Source: Pseudomonadota bacterium (lineage in GTDB: Bacteria > Myxococcota_A > UBA9042). Taken from it: DNA of 60,527 nt. A program made the translations under genes and the position numbers. The number at the start of each line of letters is the position of its first letter. Position 1 is the first letter of the stretch. Positions 42,442 through 52,515 of this stretch are shown in pieces. The notes below the pieces were generated by a model. It ran no database searches, was not told the DNA's origin, and saw only the letters and a program-made list of their open reading frames with translations. The stretch lies in assembly GCA_005792545.1 (NCBI GenBank), contig SXRM01000303.1:1-60527 (forward strand), written 5' to 3'.

Positions 42442-44661
42442 ATGGCGGAACCACCGTTGCCAGCCCTGCCAAGCTTGAATCGGCGTCGGTGGACCGTGCT
42501 TTTGGGCCTGGCGGTCGCTTGGGCCGCTGCAAGTAGCGCCTGGGCTGCGCAAACGGCGCGCCCGTGGACGGAGCATCCCAAGCTTGCGAGCCGCTTGGCG
42601 CAATGGCGTGCTGTAGCGCAAAGCGACCGCGCGGCGGGCCGTGCCTGGGCACTGGATGCCGGCTTGGACGTGAACGCGGCTGGCCAGGTTCTGGCCGAGG
42701 TTCGCCTCGCCAGCCAACCGCAAATCGCAGCAGCTGGCCCACTGGTACGACTGCAAGCCCGCGGTGCGGCACTGCAGGCTATCGGCACCGATCGGGTCGA
42801 CGCCTGGCTCTCCCCCGCGGCACTGCTCTCCATCCTCACGGACCCCGCTGTGGTGTGGGTCGCGCCGCCGCTGCGCCCGGTGGCGCTCGGACAGGCGTCT
42901 GGGGTCCGCGCTATCGATGCCCACGTGTTTCACTGCGCGCAGCACGGCGGCAAAGGCGTGCATGTTGCGGTGGTGGACCAGAATTTCGACCTGTGGGCAG
43001 TCGCAGTCGCGGCCGGCAAATTGCCCAATACCCAGGGGACGCCACCAAATACGGGCGATATGCACGGTACGGCGTGCGCAGAGCTGGTCGCCTCTGTTGC
43101 GCCCGACGCCACTCTGGTGCCGGTTGCGGTCAACAGCGTGGCGTCGCTGCAAGCATGGGCGGCCCAGGAATTGCCGAAGTCGTCGATTGCCGTTGTGCAC
43201 CATGCGCTAGCGTGGTTTGGCGAGTCGTTCGGCAACGGCAACGGCGCCCTGTGCAAGCTGGTGGACGACATTGCGGCCTCGGGTCGCGTCTGGGTCCAGG
43301 CAGCGGGCAACCTGCGGGACGGACGGGTCTGGCACGACGTCTGGCGCGACGACAACCAGGATGGCTGGCTCGAATTCGGCGCAGGGGCAGCGGAGAACAC
43401 CTTCGATGTCGCCGGCGCCACCGCCGTCCAGATTGTCCTGGACTGGAACGCCTACCCGGCCACCGATACCGACCTCGATCTGCACGTCTGCCGCGTGCTA
43501 CCGGCGGATTGTTCGCCGGTCGCGCTATCGAGCTCGATTCAAGACGGCAGCCAGCCACCGGTCGAGGCGTTGACGGCCAAGCTGCCCGCCGCCGGCTCCT
43601 ACGCGATTCGAGTCAAACACAAGGGTGGCTCGGCGCCCAAGCTGGTGCGCATCCAGATGCCAGGCGATGGCGCGCCGTTGGCGCTGTCCAGCACCGACAA
43701 GACCCTCGTCGACCCAGCCACATGCGATGGCGCTTTGGCCGTTGCGGCCATTGACGTCGCCCAATACGACCAAGGTCAGGTCGAGGGCAGTAGCTCGCTT
43801 GGGCCGACATTTGATCTGCGGCCCAAGCCTGACATCGGCGCGCCTTCTGGCGTACAGACCTCCGTCACCGACGAGCTTTTTGGCACGTCGGCGGCAGCCG
43901 CACACGTGTCGGGCGCGCTGGCGCTTTGGATGGCCAAGACCGGGCAAAACGCGCAGGCGGCGGCCAAGGACTTGCTGGCGTCGGCCATTGCCCGCCCAGG
44001 CGCAAGCAAGCCGGATTACGTGTCGGGCGCGGGCCGGTTGCACTTGCCGCCAGCGCTCGCCGGCGTGGCCTGTTACCCTGGTTCCGTCGTCGGCTGTACC
44101 CTGCCCTGCGGCATCTCGAGCACGACGGTCTGCGATGAAGCGTGCAAGCCGGCCAGCTGCGCGGTGCCCGACGAAACCTGCGACGACGTGGATCAGGACT
44201 GCGACGGCAAGACGGACGAGGGCTTTGTCTGCCGCATTGGCGCCGCCGGTCCTTGCACCACCGCGTGCGGGTCGAGCGGCAGTCGCGTCTGCTCTGGCAA
44301 GTGCACCTGGGCAACGTGCACACCGCCGGCCGAAGCCTGCAACGGCAAGGACGACGACTGCGATGGCCAGGTGGACGACGGGTTTGCGTGCGTGCCGGGC
44401 GAGACTCAGAACTGCACCGTGCACAGCCTCGAAGGCACCAGGACCTGCAGCGAGGCGTGCGCCTGGAGCGCCTGTACGGCGGAAGAGGTCTGCAACGGCA
44501 AAGACGACAACGCCGATGGCGCCGTCGACGAGGGTTTGCAGTGCAAGCCTGTGGACGAAGGCTGCGCGACAGGCGGCACCGGTTCGCCGGCCTGGCTGGC
44601 GCTACTGTTGGTCGTCTGGGGTGTGGTACGGGCCGGACGTTGTCGCAAGTCCAACGAATAA
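42442..44661 (+). CDS. Secreted subtilisin-like (S8) protease with MopE motifs and MYXO-CTERM-like tail
   Basis: A 739-aa protein starting ATG 42442 with signal WTVLLGLAVAWAAASSAWA. The catalytic triad appears intact: Asp in VHVAVVDQNFDL, His in GDMHGTACAEL, Ser in LFGTSAAAAHVSGALAL. Between His and Ser lies a domain with DTDLDLHVCRV. After the protease come three MopE-type motifs (CDDVDQDCDGKTDEGF, CNGKDDDCDGQVDDGF, CNGKDDNADGAVDEGL). The end, EGCATGGTGSPAWLALLLVVWG plus a basic tail, matches the MYXO-CTERM pattern of a Cys followed by one hydrophobic segment, pointing to surface anchoring. Confidence 0.9.
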   Translation: MAEPPLPALPSLNRRRWTVLLGLAVAWAAASSAWAAQTARPWTEHPKLASRLAQWRAVAQSDRAAGRAWALDAGLDVNAAGQVLAEVRLASQPQIAAAGPLVRLQARGAALQAIGTDRVDAWLSPAALLSILTDPAVVWVAPPLRPVALGQASGVRAIDAHVFHCAQHGGKGVHVAVVDQNFDLWAVAVAAGKLPNTQGTPPNTGDMHGTACAELVASVAPDATLVPVAVNSVASLQAWAAQELPKSSIAVVHHALAWFGESFGNGNGALCKLVDDIAASGRVWVQAAGNLRDGRVWHDVWRDDNQDGWLEFGAGAAENTFDVAGATAVQIVLDWNAYPATDTDLDLHVCRVLPADCSPVALSSSIQDGSQPPVEALTAKLPAAGSYAIRVKHKGGSAPKLVRIQMPGDGAPLALSSTDKTLVDPATCDGALAVAAIDVAQYDQGQVEGSSSLGPTFDLRPKPDIGAPSGVQTSVTDELFGTSAAAAHVSGALALWMAKTGQNAQAAAKDLLASAIARPGASKPDYVSGAGRLHLPPALAGVACYPGSVVGCTLPCGISSTTVCDEACKPASCAVPDETCDDVDQDCDGKTDEGFVCRIGAAGPCTTACGSSGSRVCSGKCTWATCTPPAEACNGKDDDCDGQVDDGFACVPGETQNCTVHSLEGTRTCSEACAWSACTAEEVCNGKDDNADGAVDEGLQCKPVDEGCATGGTGSPAWLALLLVVWGVVRAGRCRKSNE

Positions 44662-44671
44662 GGCAACCAGA

Positions 44672-45286
44672 TCAAGGCTCTGAACGATCCCCCCCTTGCA
44701 ACGTGTGCCACCCTGCTTTGCCGATGGCGAGCTCAATTTCACGGCGAAACACGCGATAGAACGGCGGCTGGCCGGGCAATGGCGGCGAGCGCGGACCGGG
44801 TTGTTGGCAATCGGCGCCGTGGGCGCGGGCCGCGCTCTGGCGATCCCAGCGCAGCGAGCCTTCCGAGAGCAGTACCGGAAATGTCGCGCACTCAAAGGGT
44901 TTGAGTCCCGGCCATGGCAAGCCGAGCGCGTCGCTCGCCACTTGCAAGGCACACTTGTGGTCAGCGCGGACGAACACGCAGCCTGGTCGGCCCGGCTGGC
45001 CGGGGCGGTCGCCGACGCTGGTGGCGGTTCCAAAACCACTCGGAAAATCGCGGTGCTCAAGGACCTCGTCGGTGAACCAGACGTCGGGGTTGCCGCGGTC
45101 GTCGTCCATGTGCGCCGCTACTGCGTCGGCGTGGTCGAGGATGCGCTGGACATGGCCGACGTCGAGCCAGATGCCGCCGACGCAGCAGGCGGCACCGCAC
45201 TCGGACAGCGCGCAGGGCACGCCACGGGCGGGCAGCCGCAGACTCGGATGCAGCCATACGTCGTCGAAGTAGCGCTTGCGTGCCAT
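44672..45286 (-). CDS. DUF3109-like Cys-rich protein
   Basis: A 204-aa protein with GGAGG before the ATG. The N-terminus carries CALSECGAACCVGGIWLD, then DFPSGFGTATSVGD, CVFVRADHKCALQVASDALG and KPFECATFPVLL, the spaced cysteines of the DUF3109 / YkgJ-like putative Fe or Zn-binding proteins. Function unknown. Its 3' end meets the subtilase gene; its start is 107 bp from the divergent VWA lipoprotein gene. Confidence 0.75.
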   Translation of the reverse strand: MARKRYFDDVWLHPSLRLPARGVPCALSECGAACCVGGIWLDVGHVQRILDHADAVAAHMDDDRGNPDVWFTDEVLEHRDFPSGFGTATSVGDRPGQPGRPGCVFVRADHKCALQVASDALGLPWPGLKPFECATFPVLLSEGSLRWDRQSAARAHGADCQQPGPRSPPLPGQPPFYRVFRREIELAIGKAGWHTLQGGDRSEP

Positions 45287-45393
45287 CGGCAGCCTCCGGC
45301 GGTAGCATCGCCGCGCCGCGCCCGGCCGGCAAGACCGCGCCGGCAGCCCGTGCGTCCCAAGGCGGCCACGCCCCGCGCGGCCCCGGAGTCATC

Positions 45394-47556
45394 ATGAATA
45401 CCCAGAGGCTGATTGTCCTGGTTGCTGCTTGCCTCGCCGCGAGTTGCCAGAAATCCCCGGACGCAGCCAAGCCCGTACAGAAACCAGCCGCTGAGGCGGC
45501 GCAGCCAGCCCCTGCAACTGCGCCGCCCGCCACACCGCCAGCGGCCGAGCGTGCAGCCGCGCCGAGATCGGCTCCGGCTGCACTGGACCGCGACGAGGCG
45601 CCTGGCGCCGACCCGAACTGGTCACCTGCGCAAGCATTTGCCGGGGGCGAGGCGGCGCAACCAGAGGACCGCAGCAAGAACGAAAAGGGCCGCGTTGGAC
45701 CGACTGCGCCGCGACCGGATCCGACCGAGGCTTCTGGTGGCGCTGGCCGCGCACGGATGGGCGCCACCGCCGCAGACAAAGCGATCGCCGCCGAATCTGC
45801 CGAGCCGGAAAAGAAGCAAGACCGCGCCGAAGCCATGCCCAAGGACGACGCCAACGCGGATGGCGACACGGCCGACACACCGGCTGGCATACGCGCTGCC
45901 CGCGACGCCCCTATGCCGAATAGGAAGGCGATGATTGAGGCGTTGGGGTCCCGCACGCCCTTTGGCCTGCTCAGTGGCGGCGGCGTGGGCTTTCGCGTGC
46001 AGCAGCGGTCGGGCGACAAGATCTACCGCCCGCTGCCGCCGCTTTACGGGCACTACCCCAGGGACGCGCGCTACCGCTCGACCTACCTGCCCGGCCGCGG
46101 CTACCTGGACCACCTTGCGGCGCAAGTGCGCGACGGCTCCGGCCTTGGGGTCGAAGCGGCACTGGTGGCGCCCAAGCTACAGCGCTCGCTGCCGCCGCCG
46201 GAGGGCGGCCAGTCCCTGCGCGTCGCGGTCGACCTGAGCGACAAACAGCTGCCAGAGTCCGGCGGCCAGACGGTGCTGCGGGTGCGCCTGCGCGCGGCGG
46301 AGGCCGGTGCACGCGACCGTGGCCCGCTGCGCCTGCACCTGGTCCTGGACTCGTCGGGCAGCATGAAGGGGCGGCCGTGGCAGCAGGTGTGCGTCGCCGT
46401 GCGCGACTTGAGCACGCGCCTTGGACCCAACGACAGCCTGAGCGTGGTGCACTTTGGCAGTGTGGCCCAGGTGCTGGCGCCGCTGACGACGGGCGGGCCT
46501 GCGCTGGCGCGGATTGCCGACCAGGTCTGTGCACTCCGGGTGCGCGGCGAGACCAATACCTTCGCTGGCTTGCAGCTGGGCTACGCGCAGGCCCGCAGCG
46601 GCTACGACCCGCAAGCCAACAACCGGGTGCTGTTGCTGAGCGACGGCATGCCGACGATTGGACCCAACGACCCGTACGGCCTGACGCTGGAAACGGCACG
46701 AGCGCTGGGCCAGGGCATTGTGACCTCGGCGATTGGCGTCGGCAACGACTTTGACGCGCTGCTGATGGACCGGGTGGCGCTCGAAGGTGGGGGCAACCAC
46801 CACTTCGTGCGCGACGCCGCCGCCTTGCCGGCGGTGTTGACCGACGAGCTGCAGGTGCTGGCGGCACAGGCCGCCGAAGCCGTGGACATCCGTATTCGCT
46901 TGCCTGACGACATCGGTCTGGTCGAGGTGGTAGGGACGGAGCCGCTGTCCAACGCCGAAGCGGTGCGCGCGCGCTCGGTCGAGGTCGCCGCAGATCAACG
47001 CCTGGACGCCGAAAAAGGCATTGCCGCCAACCGGCAGCGCGACCACGATGGCGGCGTGCGCTTTCTGCTGCCGAGCTTTCGCGCGGGCGACGAGCACAGC
47101 TTTCTGCTGGTGCTGCAGGTGCCTGCCGGCCATGAGCCGCGCCAGGTTGCGCGTGTCGAGGTCCGCTATAAGGACACGCTGGCCCGCCGCAATGGCCAGT
47201 TCGTGGGCGGGCGTGCGGTCAGCTTCGCGGCGCCAAAGGAACCGCTGGCCGGCGGGGAACCCGCGGTGCAAATGGCGCTTGCCCGTGCTCGCGCCGGCTA
47301 TGTGTTGCAACGGGCCAGCGAGTACCTGGACAGCTACAACCTGCCGCGCATCCGCCAAGAGCTGTACGCCGCCGCGCGCGAGCTGCAGCGGGCCGCCGAC
47401 GCGACCGGCAATGCCGCCGGTCACGCCGAGGCGACGCGCGTGCAAGCGCTGGCAGATGCCGCGGGCATGGCGATGCAACAAGGTCGACACGCCTGGCTGA
47501 TTGGCGCCTTCCACTACGGCTGGCGGATGTGCGGCGATACGGCGTGGGGCGGGTAA
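45394..47556 (+). CDS. VWA-domain lipoprotein
   Basis: A 720-aa protein starting ATG 45394. The signal peptide MNTQRLIVLVAACLAASC ends at a lipobox Cys, followed by a ~200-residue Pro/Ala-rich linker. The VWA domain begins near residue 315 with the MIDAS motif LHLVLDSSGSMKG and continues with VRGETNTFAGLQLGY and VLLLSDGMPTIG, then a beta-rich C-terminal domain. The layout matches YfbK-type proteins. Likely a periplasmic or surface adhesion/scaffold protein binding a ligand through a metal ion. Confidence 0.9.
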   Translation: MNTQRLIVLVAACLAASCQKSPDAAKPVQKPAAEAAQPAPATAPPATPPAAERAAAPRSAPAALDRDEAPGADPNWSPAQAFAGGEAAQPEDRSKNEKGRVGPTAPRPDPTEASGGAGRARMGATAADKAIAAESAEPEKKQDRAEAMPKDDANADGDTADTPAGIRAARDAPMPNRKAMIEALGSRTPFGLLSGGGVGFRVQQRSGDKIYRPLPPLYGHYPRDARYRSTYLPGRGYLDHLAAQVRDGSGLGVEAALVAPKLQRSLPPPEGGQSLRVAVDLSDKQLPESGGQTVLRVRLRAAEAGARDRGPLRLHLVLDSSGSMKGRPWQQVCVAVRDLSTRLGPNDSLSVVHFGSVAQVLAPLTTGGPALARIADQVCALRVRGETNTFAGLQLGYAQARSGYDPQANNRVLLLSDGMPTIGPNDPYGLTLETARALGQGIVTSAIGVGNDFDALLMDRVALEGGGNHHFVRDAAALPAVLTDELQVLAAQAAEAVDIRIRLPDDIGLVEVVGTEPLSNAEAVRARSVEVAADQRLDAEKGIAANRQRDHDGGVRFLLPSFRAGDEHSFLLVLQVPAGHEPRQVARVEVRYKDTLARRNGQFVGGRAVSFAAPKEPLAGGEPAVQMALARARAGYVLQRASEYLDSYNLPRIRQELYAAARELQRAADATGNAAGHAEATRVQALADAAGMAMQQGRHAWLIGAFHYGWRMCGDTAWGG

Positions 47557-47673
47557 GGCCCCCGTGTAGCCGTTGGCACGTCGCGCGCAAACTCCAGCCG
47601 GGGCAGCCACAACCATCGGCGGCCAACCTGTGCCACACTGTGCGCCGCGCGGCCGCCGCCGCCCTGCCCCGCC

Positions 47674-48678
47674 ATGAAAGCCCTAGCCCTGTGTGATGCC
47701 TTTGGCCTGGACAACCTGCGCCTGCTGGACCGGCCCGACCCAGAACCGCTGCCGCATCAAGTCGTCGTGCGGGTGCGCGCCGCCAGCTTGAACTACCGCG
47801 ACCTGTTGATGGTCACCGGCGCCTACAATCCGCGCCAGCCGCTGCCGCTGGTGCCGCTGTCGGACGGCGCAGGCGAAGTGGTGGCGATTGGCAGCGGGGT
47901 GGGCGGTCTTCGCGTCGGCGATCGGGTGCTGGCCCACTTCTGCCAGACGTGGCGCGACGGCGTGCAGCCGGCCGATGCCACCCGCCACACGCTCGGCGGT
48001 CCGCTCGACGGCGCGTTGCAGCAGCTGTGGTGCCTGGACGCCGCGGGCGTCGTCAAGTTCCCACAACACCTCGACTTTGCGCAGGCCGCCACCCTGCCCT
48101 GCGCCGCACTGACAGCATGGACCGCCCTTTTCGAGCACGGAAACCTTCAGGCCGGCCAAACGGTGCTGGTCCAGGGGACCGGCGGCGTTTCCGTGTTCGC
48201 CACCCAGCTGGCGCGGCTGGCCGGGGCCAACGTCATCGCGACCTCAAGCAGCGACGACAAGCTCGAACGGATGCGCGCGTTGGGTGCCGCTCACACGCTG
48301 AACTACCGGACGACGCCCGATTGGGGCAAAGCGGTTGCCGACTTGGGCGGCGCGGACCACGTGGTTGAGGTCGGCGGCGCCGGCACGCTGGCGCAGAGCA
48401 TGCGGGCAGTGCGGCCGGGCGGTCACATTGCGCTGATTGGCGTGTTGGCGGGTGGCAAGGCCGAACTGAACCTGATGCCAGCGCTGATGAACGCGGTGCG
48501 CATCCACGGCGTGTTCGTCGGTTCGCACGCGAGCATGGCGCGGATGCTGCGGGCCATCGACATCGGCCGCCTGGTACCGGTCGTGGACCGCGTGGCGCCT
48601 TGGACGGACGCGGCCCTGGCGCTGCGCGCGTTGCAGGCTGGCGAACACTTTGGCAAGGTCGCGCTTGCGGTTGACTGA
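47674..48678 (+). CDS. NAD(P)-dependent medium-chain (quinone-type) alcohol dehydrogenase
   Basis: A 334-aa MDR protein: ASLNYRDLLMVTGAY, LPLVPLSDGAGEVVAIGSGV, VLVQGTGGVSVFATQLARLAGANVIATSSSDDKLERMRALGA. The Rossmann motif is GTGGVS. Zinc-ligand cysteines of true alcohol dehydrogenases are absent, which fits the zinc-free quinone oxidoreductase branch. It lies 17 bp before the SDR gene and is probably co-transcribed. Confidence 0.92.
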   Translation: MKALALCDAFGLDNLRLLDRPDPEPLPHQVVVRVRAASLNYRDLLMVTGAYNPRQPLPLVPLSDGAGEVVAIGSGVGGLRVGDRVLAHFCQTWRDGVQPADATRHTLGGPLDGALQQLWCLDAAGVVKFPQHLDFAQAATLPCAALTAWTALFEHGNLQAGQTVLVQGTGGVSVFATQLARLAGANVIATSSSDDKLERMRALGAAHTLNYRTTPDWGKAVADLGGADHVVEVGGAGTLAQSMRAVRPGGHIALIGVLAGGKAELNLMPALMNAVRIHGVFVGSHASMARMLRAIDIGRLVPVVDRVAPWTDAALALRALQAGEHFGKVALAVD

Positions 48679-48695
48679 TTGGCCACGAGGGACAA

Positions 48696-49406
48696 ATGAG
48701 CAAGTACAACGTCGCACTTGTCACTGGAGCCAACCGCGGACTGGGCCTGGAGACTTGTCGCCAGTTGCTCGCGCTCGGCTGGTCGGTCGTCGCCGGCGTG
48801 CGCGATCCTGCCCAATTGGCCGGGACCGAGCAGTCTCTTGCTGCTGCCGTGCAGCCGGGTCGGTTCGTCCTCGGCATCGCGCTAGACGTCACGCAAGCCG
48901 AAAGCTGTCGCGAGGCGATGGGCGCTTTGAACAAGCAGACCGGGCGGCTGGACGCGGTCATTGCCAACGCTGGGCAGTTCCTCGACCGCGCGTGGGGCCC
49001 GCTCGACGTAGACCCCGACCTCGTTCGCGCGACTTTTGACATCAACACCGTTGGCGCGCTGCACCTGGCCCAGGCGACGGCAGACCTGCTCCGCCAATCG
49101 CGCGGCAACTTCGTGGCCGTTAGCTCGGGCCTGGGTGCGCTCAGCGACATGGCCGGCGGCTTTACGGGCTACCGGCTGAGCAAAGCGGCGCTCAATGCCC
49201 TGGTGCGCGTGCTGCACGCAGAACTGTACCCCGCTGGCGTACGCGTCAACAGCGTCTGCCCAGGGTGGTGCGTCACCGACATGGGCGGCAGCGAGGCGCC
49301 GCGATCAGCTGAGCAGGGGGCCGCCAGCATCGTTTGGGCGGCGACGCTGGGCCCTGACGGCCCATCAGGTGGCTTTTTCCGCGACGGTGCGGCGATCGAC
49401 TGGTAA
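48696..49406 (+). CDS. Short-chain dehydrogenase/reductase
   Basis: A 236-aa protein with GAGGGA before the ATG. The classic SDR motifs are TGANRGLGLE (cofactor loop), NAGQFLD, a catalytic Ser in FVAVSSGLG and YRLSK for the Tyr and Lys. The Arg after the loop suggests NADP preference. The substrate is unknown; it is similar to carbonyl-reductase-like SDRs. Confidence 0.92.
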   Translation: MSKYNVALVTGANRGLGLETCRQLLALGWSVVAGVRDPAQLAGTEQSLAAAVQPGRFVLGIALDVTQAESCREAMGALNKQTGRLDAVIANAGQFLDRAWGPLDVDPDLVRATFDINTVGALHLAQATADLLRQSRGNFVAVSSGLGALSDMAGGFTGYRLSKAALNALVRVLHAELYPAGVRVNSVCPGWCVTDMGGSEAPRSAEQGAASIVWAATLGPDGPSGGFFRDGAAIDW

Positions 49407-49431
49407 GCGCCGCGCCCTGTGGTCCACGCTG

Positions 49432-50571
49432 CTACCGCACCGCCGGGTGCGCCCGCGCCACCCCAATCTGCGCCGCCGTCAACCGCGTCACCACGTCTTC
49501 GCCGATCGCCTGAATCGCCACCATCAGGTCGGGCTGGCCGTCAGCCAGATGCGCGCCCGCGCCGTCGCTGTGTTCCAGGCCGAGCAAGTGCCCCAGTTCG
49601 TGGGCCCAGGTTCGCTGGCGCACCAGCGGCGGTCGCTTGCTGGCGTCCAGGCCGCTGTTCGGACAGGCGCCCGCCGCCACCCACGCCACTCGCCCGGGCC
49701 GACGTTCAACGTAGCCAAACAGTTCTGACAAGTTGCCATCGAGGTCGCGGTGCTCGATGCAGGGCACCGCCAGCAGCCAGGCGTCGTGCTGTGCCGGACC
49801 GGCGGCCACGGCGTCACCGGCCTTGGCAACCGCGTGGCGGTGTGGCGGTCCGACCTGCAAGACAGCCGGCAATTCCGCCGGTTGCGCAGAGGCCAGCTCA
49901 AGTGCGATGTCGGCCGCCACCCACGGTTGCGCCATTTCGGCAACCGCTGCCTGGCGTGCCTCGGCCGTCGCGGTCGCCAGCCACGTCGCCTTGGTCCAGC
50001 GCAGATGCACGCGCAAAGTGCGTTTGCCCGCAGCGGGTTGCGCCTGCCGTGCCCACACCGTCACCTTGGTATCGGCGTCCGGCTGCAAGGGCACAAGGGT
50101 CGCGCAATCGCGGCGCTGCACCCGCACTGACAGCGCGCCCGCGGACGGCGGCAGGTTGAGCCAGGCCGGGGCTACCTGGTCCACCGCGCGCCAGTCGCAG
50201 TTCTTGCAGCCGGCAGCGGCGAGCAAGGTCTGATTGGCGTCGCGCACCTCGCTCAAGTCGATGCATGCAGGCTTTGCGGAAGTATCGACGGCCCGTAGTT
50301 GTCCGCGCTGCCAACCCGCAGCAAGGTGCACGGCCTCACTGGCCCCGCTGGCCGACCAGACCACAGTGCCGAGCTGAGTCCAGTTGGGCGGCTGCGATTG
50401 CGGCAGCGATTGGGCCACGTTCGCGGCCGGCGCAGGCACCGCCGCAGGGTCGGCACAAGCGGGCAGTGCCAACACTGTGAAAGCGAGGGTCAGGCAATTA
50501 GGGACAGGGGTAGGGACAGGGGCAGGGCCAAGCACAGGCCGTGAGGCAGGCCGCCCTCGTACAGTCAACAT
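49432..50571 (-). CDS. Secreted metzincin-like metalloprotease lipoprotein
   Basis: A 379-aa protein, start chosen at ATG 50571. The leader ends CLTLAFTVLALPACADP, a lipobox. The C-terminal ~150 residues have the zinc motif WAHELGHLLGLEHSDG (HExxHxxGxxH), as in matrixins. An earlier region has scattered cysteines (CIDL, AAGCKNCDW, RRDCATL). The gene follows the fibrinogen-like gene at 8 bp and may be co-expressed with it. Confidence 0.85.
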   Translation of the reverse strand: MLTVRGRPASRPVLGPAPVPTPVPNCLTLAFTVLALPACADPAAVPAPAANVAQSLPQSQPPNWTQLGTVVWSASGASEAVHLAAGWQRGQLRAVDTSAKPACIDLSEVRDANQTLLAAAGCKNCDWRAVDQVAPAWLNLPPSAGALSVRVQRRDCATLVPLQPDADTKVTVWARQAQPAAGKRTLRVHLRWTKATWLATATAEARQAAVAEMAQPWVAADIALELASAQPAELPAVLQVGPPHRHAVAKAGDAVAAGPAQHDAWLLAVPCIEHRDLDGNLSELFGYVERRPGRVAWVAAGACPNSGLDASKRPPLVRQRTWAHELGHLLGLEHSDGAGAHLADGQPDLMVAIQAIGEDVVTRLTAAQIGVARAHPAVR

Positions 50572-50578
50572 CAGTCGC

Positions 50579-52399
50579 CTACCGCACCCAATAGCTGAAG
50601 GTGCCCGCATCGCCCAGGGCCTTGTCGCCCATTGCGCCACACTCGCCCGTCAAACCCACCGCCCAGCCGTCGCCGTCGCTGCCGTTGCTGCCGAAGCCAA
50701 GCGCGACAATCGAGTCGCCCATGTCTTTGCTGTTGTCGTTGTTCAAGAAGTCGGTGTAGCACAACGAAAGCTGCGTCGTGCCGTTGCCGCCGCCGTTGGT
50801 GGTGTCGCACAGGTAATGGCCGCCGTTCTCACTGTTGGTCTCATTGTCGACCCAGATGGTGATGTTGCCCGCTGAGTTGGTGGCCTTGTCAACGGGGTAC
50901 GACTTGCCATTGGCCGCGGCGCCCAACAGCTTGTGGTTGCCATTGACGGTGGCGAAATTGGCGACAAGGCCGTAGGCGTGCTCGCTGAGGTTGCCGGTGC
51001 CGGTGTGGCAGGCGGCGCGCAAGTCGTTCCAGCCACCGTCGAAGAAGGCGATGTCGATGGCGCCCGTCACTGCACCCGGTTGCGGGGGCTGCGCCGAGTT
51101 GCCGACCACCAGGTTGCCGCCGGTCAAGTTCCAATTGGCGTCGGTGAAGCGCAGGTGGCCGACCGCGGCCTTGAACTTGCCTTTGACCAGTCCCTGATGG
51201 CCGAACACGTGCAGCACCAACGCCCAGCCGCCGCCGTTCTTCTCCTGCTCGCACCAGACCTGCCGAGCAGCGGTGGCCTTGGGTGGCTTGAGCCAGTACA
51301 GCCCTGACTTGGTGGCCCCCTCGGCAAGCAAAGCCAGGCAAGACGGCGCCGGGTTGTCCTGACTGTTGACGCCCGCGGTGAACGCCAGCCACTTGCTGCC
51401 GTTGCAGCCGTAGAAGCGCTTTGCCTTGGTGTCGAAGTAGATGGCGCCCTCGAGGCTGCTGTCGCACTTGGCTGGCTCGCCGGCGCTGTTGTGGTGCCGC
51501 GCCCACAGCAGCTGATTCTTGCCGGCGTCAAGGTCCGCGCCGAGCTTGGCGCCCTTGCCCAAGGTCTGCGCCTCGGTCCACGTCTGCGCCTTGCCGAGTA
51601 GGCCAAACGGCGACAGGTCGGGGCCGCCGCTCAGGTCGGCATACGCACCCGAGACGGCAACCTTGGCCAGCTTGCCGGCTGCGACGAGGTCCTTGGCCAC
51701 TGCGTCGTTCAAGGCGGCTGCGGTCACGCAGCCTGTGCACTGCAAGCCCTTGGCGACTTTGGCGCTGGCGGACTCGTCGGCAAAGCTGGCGAGTTCGGCA
51801 TTCTTGGCGCTATCGGCGAGCTTGGCCGTGTTGGCGCCGAGCGCGAAAGTAGCCGGACCGCCTGGCGATTCAGCGCCGGCCCAGTTGAACGACACGTGGT
51901 TGGCGCCGACCGCACCGGTGGCAATCTTCTCGCCGGTGACGGCCGCCTTGGCCAGGTCGTCGCTGCCAATGCAGCCCGTGCACTGCACGTCTGCCGCCAA
52001 GGCCGCCTGTAGCGCATGCGCCGCCGTGGGCACCCTGCGCAGCGGCTGGCGCTGCAACTCGGGATCATTGCTGACCGTCACGCCGACAAACAGCGGCTTG
52101 GGCCCAGCGAATACCGCCGAGTCGAGCTTGCTGTCGGCGCCACCGAGCGGCAGGGCAAACACGCCGCCTTGGACGGGCACGGCAATGAACAGCTCTTTGA
52201 ACACCTGATTGCCGCCGACCGGCGCGTCAAACAGCGTAACGGCCATCGCATAGACGCCATCCGCGACCGGACCGCCGCCGGCCGAGGTCAGCCGACCTTG
52301 CATCGCGATTTCCAGCGGCTCGGCGCGGACTGCCGGTGCCAGCAGTGTGCACGCTAGCCCAAGCGCAACGACAATCTTAGAGGTACGGGGCGCATTCAT
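50579..52399 (-). CDS. Secreted fibrinogen-C-like protein with repeated 'CTGCxxxx' segment
   Basis: A 606-aa protein starting ATG 52399 with GGAG 6 nt upstream. The signal peptide is KIVVALGLACTLLAPAVRA. The N-terminal ~120 residues are strand-rich. Two VQCTGCIGSDDLAKAAV / LQCTGCVTAAALNDAV repeats follow. The C-terminal ~230 residues look like a fibrinogen-related domain (CLALLAEGATKSGLYWLKPP, QVWCEQEKNGGGWALVLHVFG). Such domains are frequent in myxobacterial secreted proteins and may bind glycans or proteins. Confidence 0.82.
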   Translation of the reverse strand: MNAPRTSKIVVALGLACTLLAPAVRAEPLEIAMQGRLTSAGGGPVADGVYAMAVTLFDAPVGGNQVFKELFIAVPVQGGVFALPLGGADSKLDSAVFAGPKPLFVGVTVSNDPELQRQPLRRVPTAAHALQAALAADVQCTGCIGSDDLAKAAVTGEKIATGAVGANHVSFNWAGAESPGGPATFALGANTAKLADSAKNAELASFADESASAKVAKGLQCTGCVTAAALNDAVAKDLVAAGKLAKVAVSGAYADLSGGPDLSPFGLLGKAQTWTEAQTLGKGAKLGADLDAGKNQLLWARHHNSAGEPAKCDSSLEGAIYFDTKAKRFYGCNGSKWLAFTAGVNSQDNPAPSCLALLAEGATKSGLYWLKPPKATAARQVWCEQEKNGGGWALVLHVFGHQGLVKGKFKAAVGHLRFTDANWNLTGGNLVVGNSAQPPQPGAVTGAIDIAFFDGGWNDLRAACHTGTGNLSEHAYGLVANFATVNGNHKLLGAAANGKSYPVDKATNSAGNITIWVDNETNSENGGHYLCDTTNGGGNGTTQLSLCYTDFLNNDNSKDMGDSIVALGFGSNGSDGDGWAVGLTGECGAMGDKALGDAGTFSYWVR

Positions 52400-52515
52400 G
52401 ATCAGCTCCGGTGGCGCGGGTCGCCGGGTCGCATTGTGCCGCTTGGGGGCGGAGGCGGCAAGGTCGCCGAACACACCATGCACAGCCACATCGCGCCTGT
52501 TGGCCGTTGTTTCGC

